From contig JAKOGY010000025.1 of NCBI GenBank assembly GCA_028658405.1, forward strand, positions 1 through 34,348: 34,348 bases of DNA, given 5' to 3'. The notes under the pieces are model-generated. The model saw nothing but the letters and a program-made list of their open reading frames with translations, was not told the DNA's origin and did no database searches. A program made the position numbers and the translations under genes. The DNA comes from Dolichospermum sp. ST_sed8 (GTDB lineage: Bacteria > Cyanobacteriota > Cyanobacteriia > Cyanobacteriales > Nostocaceae). This document shows positions 8,816 to 18,900 of this stretch, piece after piece. The first letter of the stretch is position 1. The number at the start of each line of letters is the position of its first letter.

Positions 8816-9625
8816 ATGAATCTTTTATTTCATAACTCCCGAATAAAACTAAATCAAGGGGTACTGTTTTGGCGTGAAGTTGGGACAGGAATACCCGTAG
8901 TTTTTCTACATGGTGCATGGAATGATGGTAGTGAATGGGTATCAACAATGGAATTATTAGCTGAAAATCTCCATTGCTTCTCACCAGATTTATTAGGTTT
9001 TGGTGAATCAGCAAATCCTAATATTCACCATTCTATAGATTTGCAAGTTGAATGTTTAGCTGATTTTTTAGCAGCTTTGAAATTAGAAAAAGTCTATTTA
9101 GTTGGTAATTCTCTCGGTGGTTGGATTGCGGCTAGTTATGCTTTAAAGTATCCAGAGCAAGTATCTGGTTTGATACTATTAGCACCGGAGGGTGTAGCAG
9201 CGGCAGGAGAAAAACAGTATTGGCAAAAAAGACGACGTTTATTTCATTGTTCACCATTAATAATTAAGTTTTTACGTTTAATCAATCCCTTAACTAAATT
9301 AATTGGTTTGAAAAAAACAATAGCTACGGATTTAGAATTAAGAAAAACATTGTTACAATCTTCCACCGCTTGTCAATTACTTTTTAACCGCAAGCAAGCA
9401 GAAATAGCAGCAGAATTATTAGAAAAACACTTACCAGAAATTAAAGTTCCCTGTTTAATTTTACAAGGTGGTCAAGATACACAAATTGCAATATCAAGAA
9501 GTAATACTTATGCTCAACTAATCCCTAATATTCAGTTAAATAATATTGCTCATGGAGAAGACAATTTACCAGAAACTTGTGCTGGGGTTGTCGCTGAAGC
9601 TATTCGGGATTTTATCAGGAATTAA
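8816..9625 (+). CDS. Alpha/beta hydrolase
   Basis: 269-residue alpha/beta-hydrolase-fold protein. The oxyanion-hole strand is VVFLHGAWNDGSEW, the nucleophile elbow GNSLGGW gives Ser99, the acid is probably Asp221 in GGQDTQI, and the catalytic histidine is His246 in NIAHGED. A cap region lies at about 130-200. The arrangement fits esterases, C-C hydrolases or haloperoxidase-like members; the substrate is not predictable. ATG 8816 is chosen over an in-frame TTG at 8807. It has no signal peptide, so it is probably cytoplasmic. It converges on the phn operon. Confidence 0.9.
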   Translation: MNLLFHNSRIKLNQGVLFWREVGTGIPVVFLHGAWNDGSEWVSTMELLAENLHCFSPDLLGFGESANPNIHHSIDLQVECLADFLAALKLEKVYLVGNSLGGWIAASYALKYPEQVSGLILLAPEGVAAAGEKQYWQKRRRLFHCSPLIIKFLRLINPLTKLIGLKKTIATDLELRKTLLQSSTACQLLFNRKQAEIAAELLEKHLPEIKVPCLILQGGQDTQIAISRSNTYAQLIPNIQLNNIAHGEDNLPETCAGVVAEAIRDFIRN

Positions 9626-9778
9626 TCAATCATAAATAGGGCTTGCTGAAAGAGAGCAAAACTGTTGATAGATAAAGGTTGACAGACTTCCTTATTCCTT
9701 CGTGTCCTTCGTGCCTTCGTGGTTCATTAACTCTTGACTCCTAGACTTTTATAGCTTACGCTACGCAAACAGCAAACC
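9626..9778. repeat. Repeat-rich spacer between convergent genes
   Basis: Near-terminal inverted motifs TAGGGCTTGCTG (about 9638-9649) and CAGCAAACCCTA (about 9770-9781) match as inverted repeats with one mismatch, and the second overlaps the phnE stop. Inside are an iterated CTTCGTG motif (9697-9721) and GCTTACGCTACGC, both familiar as dispersed intergenic sequences of Nostocales. The whole resembles a decayed MITE of about 145 bases; the family is not identified. Confidence 0.45.
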
Positions 9779-10573
9779 CTAAATAGACTCTAAGTACCGA
9801 CGTAACTTACTACTAAACCCATCAATAACGGTAACTACTACTAATAGCACTAACATCATAGTTGTGGCTTTAGTATATTCAAAACCATCTATATAGCTTT
9901 TTAATTGAAAACCTATTCCTCCAGCACCAACTACCCCTAAAACTGAAGCAGCACGAATGTTATACTCAAACATCCACAGGGTATAACCTAATCCTAGAGG
10001 TAATATTTGTGGTAATATCCCATACTGGGCAATTTGGATTTTTGATGCTCCAATTACCTGTAAAGATTCTAAAGAACGATGATCTACAGATTCTATTGCT
10101 TGTTGATAAAATTTAGCAAGATAGCCAACAGTATATATTGATAATGCTAATGTACCCGCAGGTGCGCCTAAACCTGTAGCAGCTACAAATATTAAACCTA
10201 AGATAATTGAAGGGACTGAACGAACTGCATTTTGCAATAGATTTGCCATCCATCTTAACCATAAAGGGGCAACATTGCTAGAACTAGCTATGGCAATTGG
10301 TAATGATAAAACTGCACCTATGGATGTTCCCCAAATAGACATCTGCACGGTTTCAATTAATCCTTGAATAGCAATATCTAAAACTTGTAAATTGGGAGGA
10401 AACAACCGAGAAATAAAATCTGTGATGAAAGGCCAACTATCTTTTAATAATTTAAAATCAACTTTTAATCCTTGTAATGCCCAAATATAAACCCATATCA
10501 TTAATAGGCAGATAAGTAAAGGTACAAACCAAGGATAACGATGGAAAATTTGGAATTTAGAAAAGCTTTTCAT
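9779..10573 (-). CDS. phnE: Phosphonate/phosphite-type ABC transporter permease
   Basis: 264-residue inner-membrane permease of the PhnE family (binding-protein-dependent transport). TM1 is at about 14-33 (WFVPLLICLLMIWVYIWAL), followed by a periplasmic loop with a PPNL motif and then five or so further helices. The coupling loop has the EAA-type motif at about 168-190, ending in ...ASKIQIAQYGILPQ, which contacts the ATPase. The final transmembrane segments are ASVLGVVGAGGIG and MMLVLLVVVTVI. It is the third gene of a minus-strand phnD-phnC-phnE operon, 33 bases after phnC. The substrate may be phosphonate, phosphite or a phosphate ester. Confidence 0.93.
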   Translation of the reverse strand: MKSFSKFQIFHRYPWFVPLLICLLMIWVYIWALQGLKVDFKLLKDSWPFITDFISRLFPPNLQVLDIAIQGLIETVQMSIWGTSIGAVLSLPIAIASSSNVAPLWLRWMANLLQNAVRSVPSIILGLIFVAATGLGAPAGTLALSIYTVGYLAKFYQQAIESVDHRSLESLQVIGASKIQIAQYGILPQILPLGLGYTLWMFEYNIRAASVLGVVGAGGIGFQLKSYIDGFEYTKATTMMLVLLVVVTVIDGFSSKLRRYLESI

Positions 10574-10606
10574 GGTTTTTAATGAATAAATATAAATATC
10601 AAGTTC

Positions 10607-11389
10607 TTACTTGATAGCTGATGAAAATCGCGCTTGTAAGTTTTCACATTTACCATCATAAATTACTTTGCCACTATCTAAAATAATCGCTCTTTGAGCG
10701 TATTCTGTAGCTAGTGCTAAGTCATGTAAAACGGTAATAATTGTTAATCCTTGTTGATGCAGTTGGGCTAAAGTTGCCATTACTTGTTGTGAGGCTACAA
10801 CATCTAAACCTGTGGTGGGTTCATCGGCTAAAAGTATTTGTGGAGATTGCATTAATGCTCTAGCGATCGCTACTTTCTGTTGTTGTCCACCACTCAATTG
10901 ACTAGTTTTTTGATATGCTTGTTCTTTTAAACCTAATTGTGTTAATAATTCTAAGGCTAATATGCGATCGCGTTGTGGAAATCCGAATAAAGTTTGTCCC
11001 GTCTTTCTAGCTCCCAATCTGCCACACAAGACATTATCAATTGCTGATAATTGACGAATTAATCCCCCTCCCTGAAATAACATTCCCACATCTCGACGGA
11101 TTTGCGGTAAGTTTTGATCACTTACAGAAACACCATTAATTTTAATTTCTCCCTTAATTAAGGGAACTAAACCAACAAGCGATTTCAATAATGTGGATTT
11201 ACCCGCACCATTTAATCCTAACAACACTACAAATTCACCTTGATTAATTTGGCAATTAATATCATTTAATATGGGACGCTGTAAGGCTGAAATATAACCT
11301 GTTTCCAAATGACAACATTCAATAAAATTCACGTTACTTTGAGATAAATGGTAATTGGTAATAACTTCAGGGTAAATAGTCATAGTCAT
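10607..11389 (-). CDS. phnC: Phosphonate/phosphite-type ABC transporter ATP-binding protein
   Basis: 260-residue ABC ATPase energising PhnE. Counting from the ATG at 11389: Walker A GLNGAGKST (58-66), Q-loop in MLFQGGGLI, signature LSGGQQQKVAIARAL, Walker B ILLADEPTTGLD and switch histidine in VLHDLALA. The open frame extends to 11464, but that would overlap the end of phnD and translate the intergenic palindrome at 11418-11434 (peptide GGQCPPYYR). ATG 11389, or 11383 two codons later, is therefore the better start. The gene sits between phnD and phnE. Confidence 0.93.
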   Translation of the reverse strand: MTMTIYPEVITNYHLSQSNVNFIECCHLETGYISALQRPILNDINCQINQGEFVVLLGLNGAGKSTLLKSLVGLVPLIKGEIKINGVSVSDQNLPQIRRDVGMLFQGGGLIRQLSAIDNVLCGRLGARKTGQTLFGFPQRDRILALELLTQLGLKEQAYQKTSQLSGGQQQKVAIARALMQSPQILLADEPTTGLDVVASQQVMATLAQLHQQGLTIITVLHDLALATEYAQRAIILDSGKVIYDGKCENLQARFSSAIK

Positions 11390-11417
11390 AGCACTAAAAT
11401 TTAATATTCGGTAGTAG

Positions 11418-11434
11418 GGTGGGCATTGCCCACC
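11418..11434. repeat. Intergenic palindrome between phnD and phnC
   Basis: GGTGGGCA and TGCCCACC form an 8-bp inverted repeat around a single base. It lies in the gap between the phnD stop (11448) and the phnC start. GTGGGCATTGCCCACC-type palindromes are dispersed in cyanobacterial genomes. As an RNA hairpin it could lower phnC-phnE expression relative to phnD or protect the phnD message. Confidence 0.6.
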
Positions 11435-11447
11435 ATTCAATCCCATA

Positions 11448-12419
11448 TTATTCCATTCCCACATTTTTCAAAGCTTCTCGTACTGGTTGAAGATGACGAT
11501 CATGATCAACTCTTACCAATTCTGTAGAATTATATAAACTAGTTAGCAATTGATTATTGTCTGATTTATTTAACTTTAATAAAGCATTAATCAGCTTTTC
11601 TCTAATGACAACTGGGACATCATCATCAATCGCAATCCCATGAGCAGGAACACCAGAAATTTTATGTAATATCCTCACCTTATCTCTATTCTCAACCTCA
11701 AGATAGGGAGGAAAAAGAGCATATTCTGATACTACAGCCACATCAGCTTGACCTCTAACTACAGCGTCCAAAGCTTTGCTATAATTTCCCCCATAACTAA
11801 CTTTACCAAAGAAAGCATCTAAGCGATCGCGGTTAGGCACGAAACCCTGTTTTACTAACTCACTCACTGGAAAAATAAACCCAGAACCAGATGTAGGAGA
11901 AGTAAAAGCAATAGTTTTGCCTCTAAGTTGTTCTAAAGTTGCTTTGGGAGAATTTTTACTTTTTAATTGGCTGTTATTAGGAACAACAAAAATAGAATTA
12001 TAAGTATACCTACCAGAGTAATTTTTGCGAACTTCAGCCAAATATAACCGAGAATTTGCTAATTGTTCAGCCTTTAAAGCGGAACGACTACTTAAAAATG
12101 CTATATCAGCCCTATTGGCTCTTAATGCTTCTACTGCGGCTGTTTCATCACCTATCTGCGCGTTAACAGGTATCCCCAACTCCTTAGATAAAAAAGCAGC
12201 TACATTATTAGCTTTATTTTGCAAGTCAGTAGAATCAGCCCGACTAGGAAAAACTATAGTTAAAGGTTGCATTTTTTGAGCAACTAAACGTGGTGCTGGT
12301 TGATTTTTTAAAGGGTTAGCTATGGCTATTTGCATAGAACCCAAACCACTCAAAGCCATTCCTGTCAAGGCTAACAATCCTCCACCAACACCCCAAAAGC
12401 TTTTTTTACTCACTACCAT
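11448..12419 (-). CDS. phnD: Phosphonate/phosphite-type ABC transporter substrate-binding protein
   Basis: 323-residue periplasmic solute-binding protein of the PhnD family. It has a basic N terminus and hydrophobic stretch (SFWGVGGGLLALTGMALSGL) as export signal, then lobe I starting at PLTIVFPSRADST. The hinge/ligand region includes AFTSPTSGSGFIFP, where the serines/threonines of TSPTSGSG normally bind the phosph(on)ate oxyanion. The second lobe includes YSKALDAVVRGQADVAVVSEYA. ATG 12419 is chosen: TTGGAGT lies just upstream on the minus strand. An earlier ATG at 12470 would add 17 residues before the signal. It is the first gene of phnDCE. Whether it prefers phosphonate, phosphite or another oxyanion cannot be told. 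Confidence 0.92.
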   Translation of the reverse strand: MVVSKKSFWGVGGGLLALTGMALSGLGSMQIAIANPLKNQPAPRLVAQKMQPLTIVFPSRADSTDLQNKANNVAAFLSKELGIPVNAQIGDETAAVEALRANRADIAFLSSRSALKAEQLANSRLYLAEVRKNYSGRYTYNSIFVVPNNSQLKSKNSPKATLEQLRGKTIAFTSPTSGSGFIFPVSELVKQGFVPNRDRLDAFFGKVSYGGNYSKALDAVVRGQADVAVVSEYALFPPYLEVENRDKVRILHKISGVPAHGIAIDDDVPVVIREKLINALLKLNKSDNNQLLTSLYNSTELVRVDHDRHLQPVREALKNVGME

Positions 12420-12453
12420 TTTTTTACTCCAATAAGAATTATTTTCAACACTT

Positions 12454-12470
12454 TTGCAAATTATTTGCAA
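12454..12470. promoter_or_regulatory. Palindrome upstream of phnD, candidate operator
   Basis: TTGCAAA and TTTGCAA are 7-bp inverted arms spaced by 3 bases, 34 bases before the phnD ATG. The size and place suit a dimeric regulator site in the operon leader or promoter. No canonical tandem Pho box was found. The function is inferred from symmetry alone. Confidence 0.3.
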
Positions 12471-12964
12471 TTAACTCCGTTAAAAACTATAGACTTTTTA
12501 GGAATAGAAGTCAATAAGCAAAGCAAAATTTTTTTACCCTGACTTTCCGTACTTCATTATGTAATACGCGTAAGGTTCCAAAGTCTCATTAACAATAGTT
12601 AAATAAATAACATAAATTACCAATAAATTTAAGTATTAATATGTAATATAATGGTTATTATTAGAAATAATTCTGGAAAAGGGAGTGGTAGGGATTTGAG
12701 CTTAAGTTGACACCAATGAGCTTTTGCTTTACCCCTACAAATCTAGGTTTTTCGTGATTTTATAAAAGTCCAGGTTCCAACCGTTTTGAGTATAGCTCTT
12801 GACAGACTACTAGTAGTTCGTCAAATTTATTTTGACGGGTAATGATCAGAAAAAACTTCTGTTCTTCCCTCCCCTACCTCCCCTACCCCCCTACCTCCCC
12901 TGCCCCCGGTACCTCTCTTCTCCCCCTGCTTGCCTTCACCCGTCATTTTCGGGTTGACAGATTA
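12471..12964. other. Spacer between the giant gene and phnD
   Basis: 494 bases with no convincing gene. It should hold the phnDCE promoter and the end of the giant gene's transcript. Seen here: a hairpin 12819-12825/12831-12837 (CGTCAAA/TTTGACG), a pyrimidine-rich block 12866-12928, and a 15-base direct repeat (12799-12813 and 12954-12968, one mismatch) bracketing these. The block near 12690-12757 also looks like a dispersed repeat. Confidence 0.5.
12866..12928 (-). other. G-rich tract (minus strand) after the giant gene
   Basis: The plus strand is a run of C tracts separated by TA/CT. Read on the minus strand, the transcribed one here, it gives at least four runs of four or more G with short spacers, which fits a possible G-quadruplex. 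It lies 37-99 bases past the stop of the giant gene. Confidence 0.45.
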
Positions 12965-15900
12965 CTAGATGACTTTTACCGACACAATCACATCATTAAA
13001 GTCATTATCTCCACCGCCGCGAATATCTTCAAAGCCAAAAATATTATCTGCCATGCGTCGCACATGATTAACTCCATCACTATTAGCTCCGCTATAGGCA
13101 AAATAGGTATGGCTGAAATTGGGACTGGAAGCTGAACCACCATTAGCGATGAGGATGGGAGCATAACGTACACCACCCATGAGTTGTTCATTAAAGACAG
13201 CAGTTTGTTGATTACCTGTACTCAAAAGCATATCCAAACGATTGTTTATGGCTAATTGAGCATAATTACTATCCTGATTTGGATTACCAGAAACCACATG
13301 ACCTTGGCTATCTAGCACCTGAGCCTGTGCATTAACTCGATAGAAACCGATTAAATTATCATAAGCTGCTTCGCGGTTTACGGTAAAGCTGATGTTATGA
13401 GCTTGATGATCCAAACCAGTGAGATCAATTGTTTTATCAAGGGTTGTACCAAATACAGTTCCTTCTAAGGTGGGAGCAGCTTCGATAATTAGATCATCGT
13501 AACTGTTATCACCGTTGGTTTCCCAATTAAAAACAAGATTTGCTCCTTTATCAAGGGTTTGCAGCGCTTTGACATTTTGGGACAGCACCACAGAACTATA
13601 GTCTCCAGTGTTAAGAACGGTGGTAGCATCCCTACCTTGGATCATATATAAGCCAAAGTAGGTATTGTTGTCAAACTCTCCTAATGTTCTGCTGAAGCTA
13701 TTACTATCAAAACCATTAGGGTTGTTGTCCAGAACAGAGAAGATGGTTTGACTGTGTTTTAAAACTTCACTTAGATAACCTGTGCTGTTGCGATTAATGC
13801 CATTAATGCTGCCATCTGCATCAGTTTTATATAGACCGATTTCAGCTTGATGTCTCCCGTCATGCTTGAGGATGTTGAATTTAATATTGGCTAAATTATC
13901 CATCACTTGGAAAATACCATTACCCCTGATTTCTAATTCAGGGTTGGCAATACTCAAAGCACTGGTATAACTATTAGCAGATTGTAATCCAAAATCAGCA
14001 AAACTCTGATTAGCATCTCTGGGAATGGATATCGCCCCTAGATTTCGTTGATAAATTTCTCCATAGTTACCCATAGATTTAATGATATTTTGGGCAAAAT
14101 TAGCAGTTAAACCAAATTTTTCGCCAAGTTTGCCATTAACACCCAAAAATTCACGGATAGCAGGATTATTACCCTTAACTAATTGATCTACATTTGCGCT
14201 GGTAATGCCTAATTCTTCGGCTTTGGTGAGGGTATCAATGATCAAATTGATCACATCTAACCAATCTGACTGATTTTCATCCACTACAAAAGCGATTGGT
14301 TCTCTTGATAATACTTGATCCAGTATCTTATGATTTTCAGGATTGGAAAAGGTACTCAGACGACTAGCAATAATCGAGCGATCGCCAATTAAAGCATCAA
14401 TTTCTCCATTTTGGTAAGCATTGTAAAGATCAGTAGTGCTAGTATACTCTACCTTAGTGAAGTTAATGCCAACTAAACTATCATTTAAACCAGCGAAAGC
14501 AGTGGTATTTGCTTCTACCCCGATACGTCTGCCTGTCAGCGTCCCCAGAGAGCTAATACCGCTATCAAGACCTACTAAAATAGCTTGTCCATCAAAGAAA
14601 TAAGGCTTACTAAAATCAATACCCACAGAGCCATCCCGGACTAAATTATGAGTAGTGCTATTAGAAGAAATATCCACAACACCGTTAGCCGTATTAGTTA
14701 AGCTGCTCAGTAAAAAACTGGTAGGATTACTAAAATTTAAGTGATTTGCATCGCCAAATAAAGCCACAGATAGGGCTTTGAGAATATCAATATGGAAGCC
14801 ACTCCATTGATCATTTTCTTGGTAAAACAAACCTGGATATTGACTCGATGATACACCCGCATTAATGAAACCTCGTGCTTTGATTTCTGTTAAGACATTG
14901 TGATCATTATTGTTAATTAATTCCGGTTTTTGACTGACGCTACCAGCGAAGGGTAAAGAATAGAGTAAACCATCATCAGCAAAAAGATGGTTGCGACTTC
15001 TCGATAAATCTCCAAAATTATTTTGCCAAAACTCAGCATAGTTACCCATTGTGCGAATAACTTGATTAGCAAAATCATTACTAATACCGAGAGATTGTCC
15101 TAAATTACCTTCTAAACCTAAAAAGCGTCGAATTACTGGATCATTACTATTTACCAAACTATCCAAATTAGTGGAAGTAATACCTAAAGATTCTGCGGCG
15201 ATGGGTGCGGTAATTGCCCAGCGTACCACATCAGCCCAAGAAGATTCATTTTCCGGTAATACCATACTCATGGCTTGAGTAGATAGTTCTAAATCTAAGA
15301 CAGAGTTACCTGTGGGTAAATCCTTAACTTGACTAGTATTGAGAACTACTGCACCAATTTGATTATTGTCATAAGCCAACCTTAATGTCTGATTATCAGC
15401 AAATTCAGCTAGTTTGTAGTTAATACCAGCGTTACCTAAAACAGCGCGGAGATTTTGGCGAGAGTCGCTATTGGCGATCACTCCGATGGTGACATTCTGT
15501 AGATCTTGAGCTTGAGTGATATGACTATTATTTTTAACAACAATAACTTCACTGTCATAGAAAGTCGCGGGGGCAAAATCTATTTGATTTTCATAGGTAT
15601 TTGGGAATAGATGCGCCGAAATATCTACTTGTTGAGTGGCTACTGCTGCAAAAATATCTTTTTCATCTAAGGTGACATATTGCAGTGCTTGAGAATCACC
15701 AAAGAGAGCCGCAGCTAAGGCTTTAGCTTGTTCTTTTTGCCATTGAGGAGTATTTTGAGCGATCGCAACTTTAATATAACCTCTGGTCAAAATCTTCCCT
15801 AATAAACCTTCGGATTGAGTAGGATCAACTGTTGTATGCGTCAGAGTTGCTAAACTAGGTATGTCACCTGTAGTCAGAATATTACTATTAGCAGGAAAAA

Positions 15901-18900
15901 CAGTGGGGAAGGTTAACTCAGATACCACATCTACCACTGATTCTAAGTTTAGCAGGGCATAAATATTACCTTGATTTTGAATTAAAGCGAGGTTTTGACC
16001 ATCATATTTAAGAAAACCATGAGCAAAGGTAAGTTTACTCAGATCAAAAGAGTCAAATTGTTTAGAATTAATGACAATGCGATCGCCTTCTGCGGGATTA
16101 AAATCACTAAAGATATCAAACCCATCATTACCAGAAGTAATCACAAATTGATCTGCACCGATACCACCACTAACGACATCATCTCCTGCGCCACCAATGA
16201 GAATATCATTACCAATACCACCACTTAACCAATCATTATCGGCATTACCATTAATCAGATCATTACCAGCATCACCTTCTAGTTGGTCATTACCAGCATC
16301 ACCTGTGAGTTGATCATCACCTTCACCACCATTAATAACATCGCTACCTGCACCACCGTTAAGGATGTCATTGCCTGTACCTCCTTGGAGCAAATCATTA
16401 CCATCTTCACCCCAAAGTTGATCTGCACCAAATTGACCAGCAATGATATCATTACCTGATCCACCGTGAAGAATATCGTTACCAAAACCACCATCAATTT
16501 TATCGTTATTCCCTAAACCAAAAATTTGATCATTACCATAGCTACCTTTTAACCATTCAGATTGATCAGTACCAGTGAGAATATCATTATTGATTGTTCC
16601 AGCTATCACTTGATCTGGTCGGAAAACTGAATTATTACCTGAATTTTCATCATCCTTGATCACGAAATAAGCTGTATTTTGATTAGGATTGATAGCAAAA
16701 CCATCACCAGCATATTGAAGAGTGAGGGTAATTGATTCAGGAGATTCACTTAAAGTATCATCCAAGACTTCTAAATCAATAATCCCTGTTTTTTCATAAG
16801 GCGCTATATTTAGCTGTCCTACTGTGGGATTATACAGTAATTGATAATCTTCCCCTAAAGTTGCAGTTCCCGAAAGAGTATAAAAGATAGTTAAACCTTG
16901 TGCGGGTGCTGTCTCACCAAGATTGACAATAAACTTACCATGATGGAAAGAACTATAACCTTCTTTTAATATTCCTTCCGTGCTGATAGTGACAGTCCGC
17001 GCCTCATTTAAACCATATTGAATGAGATGATTATTCTGATTTAAAATGGCGTGGAAACTATCCATAACATCTGCGGGTTTTATTTCTTTGGTAATCACCT
17101 TTTGCGTGATCACAGGTAGATTTTCCACCAGGATCGTTTTCATGTAATTAAGGGTTGGTAAGATTAACCTTAAGTTATCTGGATGAGAAGTATCACCAAC
17201 GATTTTATGAAGTTGAGATTCAGTTTCGATCATCAAAGATGAAAACGCTGATACAATTTCATCACTAATAAGTGTGGGACTATTTTGAGTTAAGGCCTTA
17301 ATTAAACTGCGGTTAACCTCTGGGTTAGTAGGATCAATACTCCCTTGATCTGCTACTACTTGGGCAATGATCTTGAATAGTTGATTTTGAACCTCAGAAT
17401 CAGATAACTGGGGTTGAATTTGTTTAATAACGGCACTACCAAATAATAAGTAGTTATGAGCCATAGTTTGAGCGATCGCCACATCATAACCAACCAAATT
17501 ACCTTGACCAATTTCGCTATAGGCATCAAATTGATTTAGTAAAATATCGCCAAATTTGTCTAAATCAAAACTTTTCTTGATGATCGTTTCGGCTGCTGTT
17601 TCCGTTAAACCTTGCAGCATTAAACCTGTTTTCAGGGTAGTCAGAGGGCTAATTTCACTACCTACCGTAGCCATAAAGGGAACTTTAACTTCTTTGCCAG
17701 TGGTGGTATCAATACCGCCTATACCTATGACTAAGGCTTCAGTGTAATCTAATTTACCATCTCCATTGGTGTCATAATCGTTAAGGTTATATTGCAGATT
17801 AAAACGCCCATAATTATCGGTTGTTACGGTCGGTTCATTTTGATCTGGGATGAAATTGCCATTAATATCAAGGAAAACTTTAGCATCAGCGATCGGTCCA
17901 TTAAAGGTTTTTTTAAGTGCTTTGCCTGCTTTTTTAACACCACCACTTATACCACTACCAACGGCATTTGCGATGTTTTGAAGAGACTGATTAAAAGTAT
18001 TGTAGGAATCTCCAATCCTAACATCAGTGTAGAGTGATGCCGCATTACTTCCCAAATCTTTTAAAGCATTGATTCCCGTTTGACCATAATTAGCAAAGAA
18101 ACTTTCGACATCCTTCGCAAAATCAATCGTGCCATTTTTGATGCCATTGTATAATTGCTCTGCATCATCAAAGAGATTAAGAAATTCTTTCTGGATTTTA
18201 TCAGCTACTGCTTGAGAGGTTTCAACAATGAGGTCATCCCAAGAATTGACATTACTACTAAATGAAAAGCTAGGAATAGAGAGGTTTTTACCCCATACAG
18301 TAAAGTCAATATCTTTGATATAACCAGATATTTTGCCATCTGTACCCACCGTTAAATTTAATACCCCATCTGCTCCTAAACTTGCTAGTTTAAGAGTACC
18401 GAAATAGGGAACACTCAAGCTTAAAGGAAATTCTAAACCTAATGCTCCTGTTACACTAGCACCATTTTTTCCCGCAATAACACTGATGTCTTTAGATAAT
18501 GTCCCAATGATGTATGCGCCACTGCTTATAGCTGTTGTCACAGGCATTGTGGCTGTAAGCCCATTATCCAGTAGAACATAAGCAAAAGTATCAAACAGGT
18601 TAAATTTTAATCCATTTTCACTCACATCCAAGGATACACTGGATATGGTTTCTCCTAGAAAACTAATGTTGCCATTACCCATAATCACAAATTTACTGTT
18701 ACTATTACCTGAATTTGGATTGGTAGTATTAACAGTTTTAAAGTTATCTATTTGAGTGATAGGAGTATAAAACTGTACTCCACTCATAATAGTATTTGAG
18801 GCTAGGGTAATATTATCAATCGCCCAAGTATCATCACCCGTATTGGTAAAATTAGTTTGTTGCCAACGGAATTGAGTATGATCAGTTTTAGCTGCATCGG

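Noticed and set aside
11390-11464. Longer N terminus for PhnC
   Set aside because: It would overlap the phnD end and translate the intergenic palindrome; an internal ATG gives a normal-length ATPase.
12471-12640. Pho box upstream of phnDCE
   Set aside because: TTTAACTA and GTTAAT-like octamers are present on the minus strand but not in the 11-base tandem spacing of a Pho box.
16140-16612. CRISPR-like regular repeats
   Set aside because: The periodicity (27 bases) comes from RTX nonapeptide codons in an intact reading frame, with no constant repeat or unique spacers.
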